Origin: Selaginella moellendorffii
Taxonomy: Eukaryota; Streptophyta; Lycopodiopsida; Selaginellales; Selaginellaceae
Direction: 5' to 3'
Length of the DNA stretch: 64,000 bases
NCBI RefSeq assembly: GCF_000143415.4
Contig: NW_003314387.1
Location: 31,662-95,661, forward strand
Within the stretch, counting starts at the first letter, position 1, and each line of letters opens with the position of its first letter. Position numbers and translations under genes: made by a program. Of the stretch, positions 14,029 through 26,801 are shown one piece after another. The notes beneath the pieces were generated by a model. It did no database searches. It was not told where the DNA came from and saw only the letters and a program-made list of their open reading frames with translations.

Positions 14029-15813
14029 ACTCCACCACCCATAGACGATGTTCGATGTCCTCATCGAACGGTAAACCCTTTCATAAAGTAACACCCACAC
14101 GTGTTACCATTTCCATCCTTGGCACCTAGCCAATCTTTGTCTATGGTTGACACCAAAGGCTCACCATGCCTTGTCCATCCTTTAAGGAGCGTAGTCTCTC
14201 CAACTTAGAGACTGATTGGACCACATGTAATGGTTCTCTCCTTTTATTGGTTTAGTTCTCGCTAAACCTCTTAGAGACCCTTCTCTAAGTCAATCCCACT
14301 ACTCCTTCTCGAGTAGTCTCAATTTCCATCGATATAACCTCTGCACTTAGGAACTTTGAATTTTGACTCCTTGGAGTCAATTTCCTAGGTGTCTCCGACA
14401 CCTTGCCTTGCACCTTTTGTGCAACTCCACTTCCCATCCTAGGAAGTTCTCTACTCGAGGGCACCATCATCCTCTCTTCTATTTCGTGCCAAAGTTCCAG
14501 TTATCATACTTTGTGCTAGGGCTGTTCATGGCCCTATCATTTGGCTACCTTACCGCTCCCTCCCTTGGAGTTTCCACTTTCGCCAAATCGGAGCAATTCG
14601 GAATCCATCCTTGGAAACACACTTCCTTTCCCGCAATTTGTTAGCGTCCAACACATTAGTGTTCCTCGCCTAACTTTGTCACTTGGATTCCTTCCCAGGG
14701 ATTCCACGGCCCTATCTTGGCCACTCACCTTTTGCTCCTATCCGTTGATTGTTGCACCGAGCAACGTCGAATCTCTACCTCCCTCCTTGAGGTATTCTTT
14801 TGATTCCATAGCAAAGGCTCTGCTTTGCCAAGACTAGGGTGTTCACCCCTAGTAAGTCTCTTTTAGCATCTTCTGCTATGGGCTCTATCCTCGGCCCAAC
14901 TTTGTGACCCTCTCATGGGTCTCTTTAGAGACTACTTTCCTTGGACACACTATGCCATCGCAATGGCATAGCTCATTTCCCTAAGGTGCTTTTCCCACTT
15001 GGTCACCTTGACCAAGCCACACCATCATCAATAGTTCAAATCAACACTTTGAACTAGGAACCTTATTCCTTAACCCAAACAAGGACCTTGTCCTTATTTA
15101 GCCACAAGATCACCTAGTGATCTCACCTCGGCACCTTAACAGGTTTGCCAATAGGTACTAGGTCTTCCAGACCTTTAACTTGTTAACTACGACCCCGGGG
15201 GCATCCCCCACACTTGGCGGTGCGCCCAAGCCAGCCCTTCCGGCCAAGGGTCCATAGCAACTGAGATTAGGTGTCCCCATCTCACTCACCACGTCCTTGG
15301 TGCCACTTGCACCAAAGCGTTCAAGTTAGATATGCCGAGCTTTCACACTAAGCAATCTAACCGTGCATCACGACTCCGAGGCATCCCTCGTTTGGCGGTG
15401 TGCCCAAACCAGTCTCCCCACTGAGAGTCCATGACCACCGAAATATGAGTGTCCTCATATTCCAAACCATCACCATGCCCTAGTGATTTGGGACTCGAAC
15501 CCAAGCACTAGAGGGTCGGGACTCGAACCCAACCTCCGTATATGCATCTACGGACGGCATCACACAAGATGCCTGGCGTGACTCCCCACGCCGGTGCACC
15601 AACTTATTTTTAAAGCGCGCTACAGATCACAGCTTAGGAACCTAGTTCCTCCACACTGCCAAGTCCTCTCACTTGACACGTTTGTGATCATGCATGGACT
15701 CCTCCATGCTCGGCCCCATGGCCCACCCTTTTTGAAGTTATCACCTTCAACTAGGGTATTTGTTCCCCCGACGTGCCAATCTCGCTTGGCAAGTCCTCCG
15801 ACCACTGTAACAT

Positions 15814-15818
15814 GGTTC
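15814..15818. other. Left target-site duplication of element D (GGTTC)
   Basis: GGTTC precedes the TGTAAGG end of D and recurs at 23368-23372 after CTTACA. The matching unoccupied site is visible in copy A near 3110-3130, where the same host sequence runs through uninterrupted. Confidence 0.93.
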
Positions 15819-16976
15819 TGTAAGGAACCGACTCCCCGAGATGTCGTAGGCTAAAGGATCCCCAAAAGCTTGACCAAAATGACAAAGAGTTCATCGGATG
15901 GGACCAAGTCAAGGATCGAGTCCAAGACCGACTCTAGGACCGAGTTCGAGATAGGGTCCGGAATCGAGTCCAAGACCGACTCGGGGACCGAGTTCGAGTC
16001 CGAGTTTGAGACCGAGTTCGAGACGGAGTCCGAGATCCGAAATCGGGTCCGAGACCGAGTCCGAGGTCGAGTCCGAGGTCGGATCCGAGATCGGGTCCGA
16101 GATCGAGTCCGAGATCGAGTCCGAAACCAAATCCGAAGTCGGATCCGAAATCGGGTCCGAGATCGAGCCAGAGACTAAGTCCAAATACTAATACGGGTCA
16201 AGGGGTGAAAGCCCAAAGCGTGCGTCTCCCAGGGGGGGGGGGCTGCAGGGGGTTCCAAAAGTATAGTAGGGATAGTGATGTCCAGGAACCAGTTTTGAGG
16301 GGACTCTCCAGTTGGGCTTCCAAACCGACTTGAGGTTGGGACTGGGACCGAGGGGCCTTGGGTGGGAGTGAGCATGGACTTGGCTGGTGCCGGAGGGGCC
16401 ATCTAAGGAAGTGCTCAAGAGCAGCTCCCACTCCCGAAAGGGAAACCGACTGCGGTGCTCCCGGCTCAGATGGAGTGGTGCCCCACTTGAGTACCTCGTG
16501 GCTCATTGGTCCTCGCCCTTCCGGGGGCTTGGGCCTTCCCTTCGGGATGGAAGAGGGGGGGTAGAGGTACCCATACCGGGCCGTTAGGCCACGGTGTTTC
16601 GCCCCGACATCCCGAAGCAAGTGCTGCACCCAAGACTTGGGATTTAGAGGGTCCCATGATCAAGTCTTGTGGTACCAAGGGGTGTTAGGAATCTGGAGGC
16701 TTGGTGTGCTTGGCTGCTTGTGCCTGCGGGGAGTGTAGCCGAACCTTAAGTCCAGTCTAACCCGGGGAGGGGGATTGGGAGAGATTTGGGAATCCGTAGA
16801 TGGATGGCTAACACTCCGTTGCTCGTGCAGTGAGTAGTTGAAACCAAGTAGGACCAAGTAGGAGCTGGTACCATAGGCGAGAACCTTGGTGAGGGAACTT
16901 AGCACAAGCCAAGGCAGAGTTGGTCGGATAGACGAGGTAAGCTGGCAAATTGGAAAGGAAAAATTTGTGGCTTACA
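15819..16976 (+). repeat. 5' LTR of element D
   Basis: 1,158 bp. It contains a GAGTCCGAGATC-type repeat block (about 15908-16190), a G-run near 16230, and a core shared in reverse orientation with the A/B/C LTRs (GGGGTGAAAGCCCAAAGCGT). The promoter should lie here, but I see no convincing TATA motif. Confidence 0.93.
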
Positions 16977-16979
16977 ATT

Positions 16980-16991
16980 TGGTATCGGAGC
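16980..16991 (+). other. Primer binding site of D
   Basis: TGGTATCGGAGC, three bases after the LTR end, complements the 3' end of initiator tRNA-Met with one change from the standard TGGTATCAGAGC. Confidence 0.85.
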
Positions 16992-17035
16992 CTCTTTCTC
17001 AGTTCTAGCGAAGGATAGAGGCGGATTGCTGGGAG

Positions 17036-20000
17036 ATGGCAAGGGCAGGACGTAAGCGAACCCAGGCAGAGACGGAACCTCCTCCAGAGCTGGAGCCTCC
17101 GGTCGAACAGGAGGCAATGGATGAGGAATCCTTGCATGAGGAGGACTCCAGTGAGGCAACTTCCAAACAGGAGTCTGGTGGTGAGGTTCGGTCATCCAAG
17201 GCTCGATTGGATGTTCTAGAAGGACAATTGGCACAGACCAATGCCTTGCTAGAGACTCTCGTACGCAAGCTAAAGCGTGACGAGAAGCGGAAGAAAAAGC
17301 GAAAGACTGCGGATGCTGGTAGCGTAGAAGGTGCGGACCCTTCGGCAGGGACTGAGGCAAAACCAGATAAGGTCGAACAGACCGAAGTGGAATCAGTCCC
17401 TCAGGCAGTTCCCAAGTACAAACCAAAGCCCCCACCGGTCTTCAAGGGAGTGAACGACTATAAGGTGGTGGAGGATTGGTTTTACGATATGGAGGACTAC
17501 TTTCGAGCGTTGCAATTACCAAGCTCGGAGAAGGTCCCATGTGCAAAACCATACTTGGCAGATAATGCCAAGTCTTGGTGGAGAACGACAGAGGCCAACG
17601 AAGGACCGGTGGCCACTTGGGAAATGATGAAGGCGAGGATCCGCGCAACTTACGTTCCTCCGAATGCTACTCTGCATCTAAGGGACGAGCTGAGTAGGCT
17701 AAAGCAGACTGGAACCATTCAGGAGTATGTGAATGGGTTTATGGCAAAGAGGATACTTGTCACGGACATGGGGGATATGGATGCGTTCCATGCCTTTATA
17801 TCAGGTTTGCAAACCTGGGCTCGCGGCGAAGTAATGCGGTGGAACCCGACCAACTACAAAGAAGAGTTGGATGCGGCCATCAAGGTGCATTTCAACGATA
17901 ACCTACGAAAGGGGAACACGACGGGGTCGGGATCCACGTTTAGCAAAGGGGCCAAACCAAGGGGAACTTTTAGCAGAGGGAAATTCAAGAAGAGTTTCTC
18001 TAAGAATGAGTCCTCGGGGTTCCGGAAAGGCAGATCCAGTGGCCAGCGAGCGAGTACGTGGGGGAGTCAGGCGAAAAGAGATAAACCCACGGATAAGAAG
18101 GTCAAGTCATATAGCAGCGTGGGAAACAACGTATGCTACAACTGCGGTGAAGCGGGACACTTCTCGAGGGAATGTCCCTACCCGAAGAAGGCCAGAGCCA
18201 ATATGGCCATCAAGTCGGGCGAAGTCCAAAATGAGGTATGTGATCCAGTCCCTAACTCAAAGTTACTCATTACACGAGCAACTTTGGTAGAGAGTCGTTC
18301 GCGACATCTACTAGCCCTCCGAGGGAAGCTCGGAGGTAGCTTTGTTAAGATCCTTATTGACACGGGTGTTTTGGATAATTTTGTGGCTGCAGACATAGTC
18401 CGGCAAGCCGGACTAACGGTGCAGCGGCTAGGCGAACCAAGGACTATAGAGTTTGTTCAAGGTAGCCAAAGCACCGATGAGGTACTTCGACAAGCGAGAG
18501 TCGAAGTGGGGACTTGGAAGGTGGACATGGATTTCACCGTGTTGGACATGGCGGGATTTGACGTGATCTTCGGAATGGACTGGTTCAATCGATTCGTGGT
18601 AGCCCTGCATGGACAAGGTAGAAACCTTGTGGTACTGGCGAATGCCCAAGGAAGAAGATCTAGGGTGGAGGCCCAAGATCTAAAGGTAGGGCAAAGCAAG
18701 GCCAAAGATTCCTGCTTAAACCTGGTGTCCACGAGAGGACAACTCACTAAAGGAACTAAGGCGGCCTTTTTGTGCTTACTCTCGGTGAAGAGTGACAGAA
18801 AGACAGGAATGGAAGAAGTACCTTTAGTGATCCAGCGGGTGTTGGACCAATTCCAGGATACCATGCCGGAGGAGCTACCGGCGGGGCTACCCCCAGCACG
18901 ACCGATAGAACATAAGATTGAGCTAGTTGAGGGTGCTGAGGCAGTGGTTCGTCCCCCTTATCGTTTGAACGAAAAAGAACTCAAGGAGCTCAAGTGCCAA
19001 CTAGAGGAGTTGGTGGACAAAGGGTATGTTAGGTTGAGCAAGTCGCCGTATGGGGCGCCGGTGTTATTTGTGAAAAAGAAAGATGGATCTATGCGCATGT
19101 GCATAGACTACCGGTTGCTCAACAAGTATACAAAGAAGAACAAGTACCCTTTGCCAAGGATTGAGGACATATTCGATAGGTTGGGAAAGGCAAAATACTT
19201 CTCGAGGATTGACCTAAGGTCAGGATACTACCAGATCAGGGTAGCCGAGGAAGATGTCGAGAAGACAACCTGTCGAACGAGGTATGGAAGCTTTGAGTTT
19301 CTGGTGATGCCCTTTGGGCTGTGCAATGCACCGGCAACGTTTTCGGCGTTGATGAACCATATCTTTGTACCCTATCTGGATCACTTCGTGGTCGTCTATA
19401 TCGACGACATCCTGATCTATAGCGAGACGCTAGAGGAGCATGCCGAACACTTGGCGAAGGTGTTTGAGAAACTAAGGGAACACAAGCTGTATGCTAAAGA
19501 GAGCAAATGTGACTTTGCTCAACAAGAGGTAAAGTTTCTCGGGCATGTGGTGGGCCAGGACGGGCTCAAGGTGGACCCGGAGAAGGTCCAAGCAATCCAG
19601 GAATGGGAGCGACCAGCCAATGTACATGAGTTGAGGGCATTCCTGGGGCTATGCAACTACTATCGAAAGTTTATCAGACACTATTCGAGAGTAGCCCTGC
19701 CCTTAACGGACCAAACAGGAAAAGGGAAGATGGTGTGGACAGCGGAATGCGAGGCGGCATTCGTCCACCTCAAAGGGAAGTTGAGGAAGGCTCCCGTATT
19801 GGCATTACCAGACTTTGGTAAGGACTTTGAGGTAGAAACGGATGCTTTGGACTTTGCGTTGGGCGCAGTTTTGAAGCAAGACAACCATCCGGTAGCGTTC
19901 TTCTCGAAGAAGCTGGACAAGGCTCAACGGAAGTGGCCTGCCCACGAGAAGGAATTGTTTGCGGTGGTCAAGGCGCTCAAGGAGTGGCGACACTACCTTG

Positions 20001-21807
20001 GGAGACACTTCAAGGTTTACACGGACAATGTGGCAACGAAACACTTCTTGTCACAGCCCGACCTAAGAGGGAAACAAGGTCGGTGGGCTAATGCCTTGGC
20101 CGAGTTTGATTGCGAAATTCTGTACAAGCCTGGGAAGAGCAACATCATGGCGGATGCGCTAAGTCGAAAAGCGAGCTTGAGGTTGGCAATATCCAGCGCA
20201 ACAGCAACCTTCTGGGACGATGTGCGGACAGCATATGAGAACGATGGTCTAGCACAAGAAGTGTTGCTGAGGAATCTAGAGGCGCGGGAAGCTCACCAGA
20301 GAGGTGAGCTGCCAACGGAAGAGAAAACGGGCTATGCGGAACGCAACGGACTCATTTATTACAAGCAAACGAGGGTGTATGTTCCAGAAGGGGAACTAAG
20401 GAAGGTGGCCTTAGAAGAGTGTCATGACGGACCTCTTGCGAGACACAGTGGAGTGCCCAAGACGATGGACTTACTCAAAAGGAAGTACCATTGGCCAAAT
20501 ATGGCTAAGGACGTCCAAGACTATGTAAAGACATGTCCAACATGTCAGCAGGTAAAAGCCGTGACTAAGGCTAGTGGGGGCTTGTTGCAAAGCATCCCAA
20601 TTCCAGATCACCCGTGGAAATGTCTTACGATGGACTTCATCACGGGACTCCCTCCAAGCGAGGGGTTTGATGCGATATTCGTGGTGGTGGACCGATTTTC
20701 GAAAATGGCACACTTCATACCCACCACAACGGAGGTGGATGCGGAAGGTGTGGCAAAGCTGTTCTTCGAACAAGTGGTTCGAGTGCGGGGAAGACCGGAA
20801 GAGATCATCTCCGATCGAGATAAGATCTTCACCAGTAGGTTCTGGAGGACTCTCCTGGAACAGTATCGCACCAAATTGAAATTCAGCACAGCCTATCACC
20901 CACAGACAGGTATGGGGTATTGAGTCAAGTTGTGGGAACTAACACTTCTTGACAGACGGACAAACGGAAAGGGTGAATAGGCAGCTGGAGGATTATTTGC
21001 GATGCTATGTCTCGGGAGACCAGACCGATTGGGTAAGTCATTTGGGACTTGCGGAGATGTGTTATAACAACTCACCACATTCGAGTATCGGGGTGAGTCC
21101 ATGGGAAGTCATCAATGGGCGAGCTATTGAAGGTCCTGTGGAACTCGGCGTGGCCGAGTATCATGGAGAGTTGCCCGCAGTGGAGGCATTCACGGCGGAA
21201 AGACTCAGCATTTGGAACCTAGTGAGGGATTCCTTGGAACAGGCTCAACAAAGGCAAACCAAATACGCGAACCAGAAGCGTCGGGATGTAGAGTTCCAAG
21301 CTGGGGAGAAGGTGTGGCTGAACACCAAGAACCTCAGACTACCAAGTGGGATCAGCCGAAAGTTGACCCAAAGGTAAAGATGCATGTATTCCTGTAAATG
21401 AATTGATCTTGAGTTCCTTAAGCAGGTTCGCGGGGCCTTACGAGATTGAGGCACGAATCGGTAAAGTGGCTTACCGACTCCGACTTCCTCGAGAGATGGG
21501 GAAGATGCACCTAGTGTTCCACGTGAACTTACTCAAGCCGTACTTTGAGGATCCGCTTCGCAAGGACCAAGTGAGACCTTTACCTGAGGTTATCCAAGGG
21601 GAAGAGGAATACGAAGTCGAGGCCATCCTCAATGCGCGCAAGAGCAAGCGACAAGGACGCGAGGTGAGAGAGTTCCATGTGAAGTGGAGAGGATTTCCAC
21701 ACTGCGAAGCAACATGGGAACCGGAGGAGAACCTAGCGAACGCTCGAGATCTAGTGGAGGAATTTCTGCAAGGCAGAACTCTATGTACTTATGCAAAATT
21801 CAATTAA
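17036..21807 (+). CDS. Gag-Pol polyprotein with chromodomain, two introns
   Basis: Exons 17036-20909, 20956-21373 and 21426-21807 total 4,674 nt, an exact multiple of three, giving 1,557 residues. Order: coiled, charged N-terminus; capsid region about 157-275; zinc knuckle [14 protein letters not shown] near 366; protease with DTG near 440; RT with YIDDILIY near 788; RNase H (TDALDF, with Leu where Ser is usual); integrase zinc domain from about 1136; integrase core Asp in MDFITGL near 1199 and in SDRD near 1259; catalytic Glu in DGQTE at the start of exon 2; chromodomain about 1492-1546. The start is the first ATG after the primer site. Without splicing the frame stops at 20921-20923, before the catalytic Glu. 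The protein should copy element RNA and direct integration, with the chromodomain binding histone marks (family knowledge). Confidence 0.93.
20910..20955 (+). other. Intron 1 in D pol (46 nt)
   Basis: It begins GTATGG and ends TTGACAG, with a CTAAC branch-point-like motif about 18 nt before the AG. Removal turns HPQTGMGY-stop into the conserved [12 protein letters not shown] motif in exact phase. Length and structure match the cellular introns of this window. Confidence 0.85.
21374..21425 (+). other. Intron 2 in D pol (52 nt)
   Basis: It begins GTAAAG and ends AAGCAG, with TTGAT as a possible branch site. Removal joins KLTQ to RFAGPYEI, the normal integrase C-terminal GPY-type sequence, in phase. 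Unspliced, the frame ends at 21377. Confidence 0.85.
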
Positions 21808-22210
21808 AAATATCAATTTGCAAAGTTGAGCAAGTGGCATATGTTGGGACCCGAAGGCGCGCCAAAGGTAAGCTAATTAGCATGGGTTGGATAGGTCGAC
21901 CAGGCGTAGGGCACTACGCCCGACTCCCTGCGGGGATGTCGAATCCGTAGACGTATTCTACGGAGGTTGGGTTCGAGTCCCAACCCCCTAGTAGAGCAAG
22001 GCTGGGTTCAAGTCCCGACCCCATACTAGGGCGTGGTGAGGTGAGGAGTATAGGGACACCTATATTCCGTTGTCATGGGCTCTTGGCCGGGGAGGCTAAC
22101 TTAGGCACACCGCTAAGTGGGGGGATGCCCCTGGAGACATGGTCAACAAGTCGTAGGATAAAACAAGACGTTCGATGTGGGCATCGAACTTCTTCTATGG
22201 GTGGTGGAGT
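21808..22210 (+). other. 3' untranslated region of D with hairpin cluster and polypurine tract
   Basis: Perfect stems are visible: 21903-21909 with 21914-21920; 21945-21951 with 21957-21963; 21965-21971 with 21979-21985 (7-nt loop TTCGAGT, a tRNA T-arm look-alike containing the B-box string GGTTCGAGTCC); and 22170-22177 with 22182-22189. The last is followed by the purine tract at about 22199-22210. Homologues of these stems occur on the minus strand of A, B and C. Confidence 0.7.
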
Positions 22211-23367
22211 TGTAAGGAACCGACTCCCCGAGATGTCGTAGGCTAAAGGATCCCCAAAAGCTTGACCAAAATGACAAAGAGTTCATCGGATGGGACCAAG
22301 TCAAGGATCGAGTCCAAGACCGACTCTAGGACCGAGTTCGAGATAGGGTCCGGAATCGAGTCCAAGACCGACTCGGGGACCGAGTTCGAGTCCGAGTTCG
22401 AGACCAAGTTCGAGACGGAGTCCGAGATCCGAAATCGGGTCCGAGACCGAGTCCGAGGTCGAGTCCGAGGTCGGATCCGAGATCGGGTCCGAGATCGAGT
22501 CCGAGATCGAGTCCGAAACCAAATCCGAAGTCGGATCCGAAATCGGGTCCGAGATCGAGCCAGAGACTAAGTCCAAATACTAATACGGGTCAAGGGGTGA
22601 AAGCCCAAAGCGTGCGTCTCCCAGGGGGGGGGGGCTGCCGGGGGTTCCCAAAGTATAGTAGGGATAGTGATGTCCAGGAACCAGTTTTGAGGGGACTCTC
22701 CCGTTGGGCTTCCAAACCGACTTGAGGTTGGGACTGGGACGAGGGGCCTTGGGTGGGAGTGAGCATGGACTTGGCTGGTGCCGGAGGGGCCATCCAAGGA
22801 AGTGCTCAAGAGCAGCTCCCACTCCCGAAAGGGAAACCGACTGCGGTGCTCCCGGCTCAGGTGGAGTGGTGCCCCACTTGAGTACCTCGTGGCTCATTGG
22901 TCCTCGCCCTTCTGGGGGCTTGGGCCTTCCCTTCGGGATGGAAGAGGGGGGGTAGAGGTACCCATACCGGGCCGTTAGGCCACGGTGTTTCGCCCCGACG
23001 TCCCGAAGCAAGTGCTGCACCCAAGACTTGGGATTTAGAGGGTCCCATGATCAAGTCTTGTGGTACCAAGGGGTGTTAAGAATCTGGAGGCTTGGTGTGC
23101 TTGGCTGCTTGTGCCTGCGGGGAGTGTAGCCGAACCTTAAGTCCAGTCTAACCCGGGGAGGGGGATTGGGAGAGATTTGGGAATCCGTAGATGGATGGCT
23201 AACACTCCGTTGCTCGTGTAGTGAGTAGCTGAAACCAAGTAGGACCAAGTAGGAGCTGGTACCATAGGCGAGAACCTTGGCGAGGGAACTTAGCACAAGC
23301 CAAGGCAAAGTTGGTCAGATAGACGAGGTAAGCTGGCAAATTGGAAAGGAAAAATTTGTGGCTTACA
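22211..23367 (+). repeat. 3' LTR of element D
   Basis: 1,157 bp, nearly identical to the 5' LTR; most differences are transitions. It is followed by the GGTTC duplication and then by element C sequence continuing from 15813. Confidence 0.93.
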
Positions 23368-25635
23368 GGTTCCTGCATAAGCGTGAAAGTCCTTGACCAT
23401 CGACTTTCGTTCAAAGCCCCCTCTTTGAACACTCGGGAACTACTTCCGTAACCTTGATAGCCTTGCCTCATGGCAAGCTTCAAGACCACGCTTCTGCTGC
23501 GCCACTCTGATTTCGCGCATTCCATGAACCATTTACACTTGGCCTTTCTAGGTACTAAGCTACCTAGAATCGTCTTTGGTAACCTTGAAGGAACTCTGTC
23601 CCTCAGCTTGCTAAGGCCTCCTTTTTTGCAAGCCTTCCAAATGCCACATAGTCTAACATGGACAATTCCATATTTTAGACTCTCCATGGCATCACGGTTG
23701 CTAGCGGCAACACCCTCGAGCCCCCACTTGATTCTCCACTCCCAGCTGGCATAACCAACCTTGGTTATGCCCTTTGATTCCTACGGTTCGGTTCTATCCC
23801 CTTACTTCTTGCTTTTTGGCTTCACACCTTTCCTTTGGTCATTCTCCTCCAGACCAGGAGGATAGCTTTGCACTTTCTATCATGCTTTAGCAAGTATTTT
23901 TAGGGATGAACCTACCCAATAGCCTAGGGAGTGGTTCCTCAATCCGGGTATGCTCACCTTATAATCCCACACACTGGGATTACATTATTGCTTATGGGCC
24001 TTTACATGCCCATCACTAGCCTTGCCAAAATTCCATTTTTGGCTTTGTCCAACTCGGGTAGACAGTCCTCTCCTGTCTCCGCAACCTTGGACATTTGGAT
24101 AGCACCTTCTATCCATCATTCGCTAGGGACTTAGTCCCTTGGGCTTGATCCATTGCCCTCGCGACATCAAACACCACCTTCTGGTGTTCTAGAGTGTTCG
24201 GGTGTCCCAATGATGGCTTTTTTGACAATGAGTATTTCCTTTTATGACATTGACCTACTATATCGCAACACAAGCAACTTATCCCCCGTAAGGGTATATC
24301 CAACTTCCTTATGCTATTAAGAAGTCTTGGGTAGCTACCTTCTACCCGTTTAACCAGTTATTTTGCACCTCTTGCTTGGTTGCCTCATAGTTGTCAAGTC
24401 CTACAACTCATTGCTTGGTGCTTTCACACCTCCATCATTATCTGGGTCACCACACTCCAACTGCATGCTCTGCAGCTTAGGCTATGCTATTCCCATTTCC
24501 ATTGGGATTCCTTTGGCAAGGGGTTCTCATGAACCCACCAACATAGCCTCAAGGTATCACACCTTGGCACATTTGGTGTCTCCACACCATCGGCTCCATG
24601 AGCCTACCTCTATGACATTTCCCCTTCGTGTCTAAGTCTTTGCCAAGACCAACACCGCTCTTTCTCATGCCAACCATCCGTTAGCACTGCACCATAGAGG
24701 TCACACACAACTTTATGTCAAAGTTGTTTTCTTCTGGGAACACCTTTCCCATAATTTTAGCATGGCATATTTTGCCATCGATGAGATACCCTCTGTTCTC
24801 ATCCTTGGATCCTATGATCCCCCCCCATCCTTTGTGGGGTACAACACACCTCAGTCCAAATGCTTCCATCAGTCCTTTTAGGACCATCCGTTGACTCTAC
24901 TTGAGTCATCCAACAGTTTTGGACTTGGTTAATCCACAGACCCGTAAGGTCCTACTTGTGAGGCACTAGCTCACTGGAATACACTTCTTGCATTCCTGTC
25001 TTACTCAAAAGGACTATTTTCACAAGTGTTACTCCGACACTTGATTTTGTTCTCTGGGGGCAACCTTTGCCCCTTAGGATTACTTGTCCATGTGATGAGA
25101 ACACCAACTCATCCACTTAATACACCCCCAACACCTAGGGTTGTTCCAGCATTTATTAGAGGTAGCCCCGGCTTCCTTTTCAAGGACTTGAGTCCTCTTC
25201 CGTATTTAACCTCCCACGGTCATTACTTCTGGTCTCACATTCATGAGCACCAACCTCAACTATATGAGGAAAATCTTGTGACTCCTTTATTGCTTTGGAG
25301 TCTTTATCTTTCCCGTGATCCCAACTGTAGTTGTTTACCACAACTACACTAGCCAGTTTGCTAAGTCAAACGCTCATCTGGATCACATCCCCAACTCTTT
25401 GAGGAAAACCATATACTGTTCCCAAGATCCCAAAGTCGTTCCCTTACTGGCCCCTTTTTTTTATCCACCACATCACGCCCAAGTTCATGCATGAACTCGA
25501 GTGGAGAGCCATGTCCTCTCGACGTGCTACTCCTCAAGGATAGGACCACTCCTAGGACCTTCCGATGTCAATATCAATGGTGATATACTTGAGCGCCAAT
25601 AAAAGTAGGACTAAGGAACAGCTCTGATACCAAGT

Positions 25636-26757
25636 TGTAAGAGACTAAATTTTCCATTCTACTTTAGTCACTTAACCACACCTCCGACCATTTGGAGGAG
25701 TCTCATTCACAACCTCCATTAGTCCAATTCAGGACTTGGGACTTGCTAGCCCCAAGAATGGCATCCATGCCACTCAACACTTGCACCTGGTCCAAGTGCT
25801 CCACGTGTCTGGTCCGAAGACCGACACCCAAAGGTACCACTGACATCTCGGCCCGTTACGCTAAAGCCATGCCCATTCACCTTTGCTGCACTAGTGGTCC
25901 AATACCACTTGCATCACCATCCCGTCTCTCCAAGACTGGGCCATCTGTTCACGAGTGGTCATCCTAGATCCACTCCTTAGCATCCTTAGGATGCCCACCG
26001 ACCTGGGGAATCGCCTTCCCCAAAGTCCCTTTGTCAGTTCCTACCAAGTCCCTTTCTGCCCCTGGCCGTGTTTACCAACACTGCCACTGGATCGAGGCCC
26101 ACAGGCCCGACCACTAAGTCCCATGGTCCTCTGGGACTTCCTCACCACACGACTGTGTCCTTGGTCACTACCCCAGAGGACTGCTCCTCTTCCTTTCCAC
26201 AGTCTAGGCTTTTGGGACAACATTTCGGAACACCGTGGCCTTACGCGAGCCACCTGGGTACTCTCCCCGCCTTTCGCCTTTAGGTGCTCTAGCCATGGGC
26301 TTAGAGCGAGGTTCCGTTGAGCCACACCTGGTATCCAAGTAGGTAGTGCCACCCACACTTGGACTGGGAGCATCGGCCAGTCGATCTCCCGGGGGAACTA
26401 GAGCCGGCTCTTGAACACTTCACGAAGCTACCCCGCTTGTCGGTCCGTATTCACTCTAGTCTTGGACTTCCCAGTGGTCAGTTCATCACCCAACACTGGG
26501 TTTGGCCTTCTTGGGCCAAACTGGCCTTTCCTGGCCAAACTGGCTCCACTGCAGTCCTCCCCCTTACTATACTTTTGGAGCTCACCAAACCCCCTAGGGT
26601 CTGGGAGACGAACGCTTTGGGCTTTCACCCTCTCAAGCTCCGGACTCGGACTCGGACTCGGACTCGGACTCGGACTCGGACTCAGACTCGGATTCGAACT
26701 CGGACTCGGGCTCGGGCTCGGTCTCGGCCTCGGCCTCGGTCTCGGTCTCGGTCCCGA

Positions 26758-26801
<44 letters not shown>

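Larger units (their letters stand above)
15819..23367 (+). mobile_element. Full-length Ty3/gypsy chromovirus D
   Basis: 7,549 bp with LTRs at 15819-16976 and 22211-23367, TGTAAG...CTTACA ends and a perfect 5-bp duplication. The primer site is at 16980-16991 (TGGTATCGGAGC, one mismatch from the usual tRNA-Met site) and a purine tract lies at about 22199-22210. One gag-pol frame carries capsid, zinc knuckle, protease, RT, RNase H, integrase and a C-terminal chromodomain, the order and ending that define chromoviruses. I count roughly 14 substitutions and one or two single-base indels between the LTRs (about 98.7% identity by eye), so insertion was recent. No in-frame stop breaks the spliced frame, so D could be active. 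It is nested in C. Confidence 0.95.

Noticed and set aside
21945-21988. tRNA gene in the 3' region of D
   Set aside because: Anticodon-like and T-arm-like stems exist, but no D arm or pairing acceptor stem, and position 33 is not T. Treated as a structural mimic.
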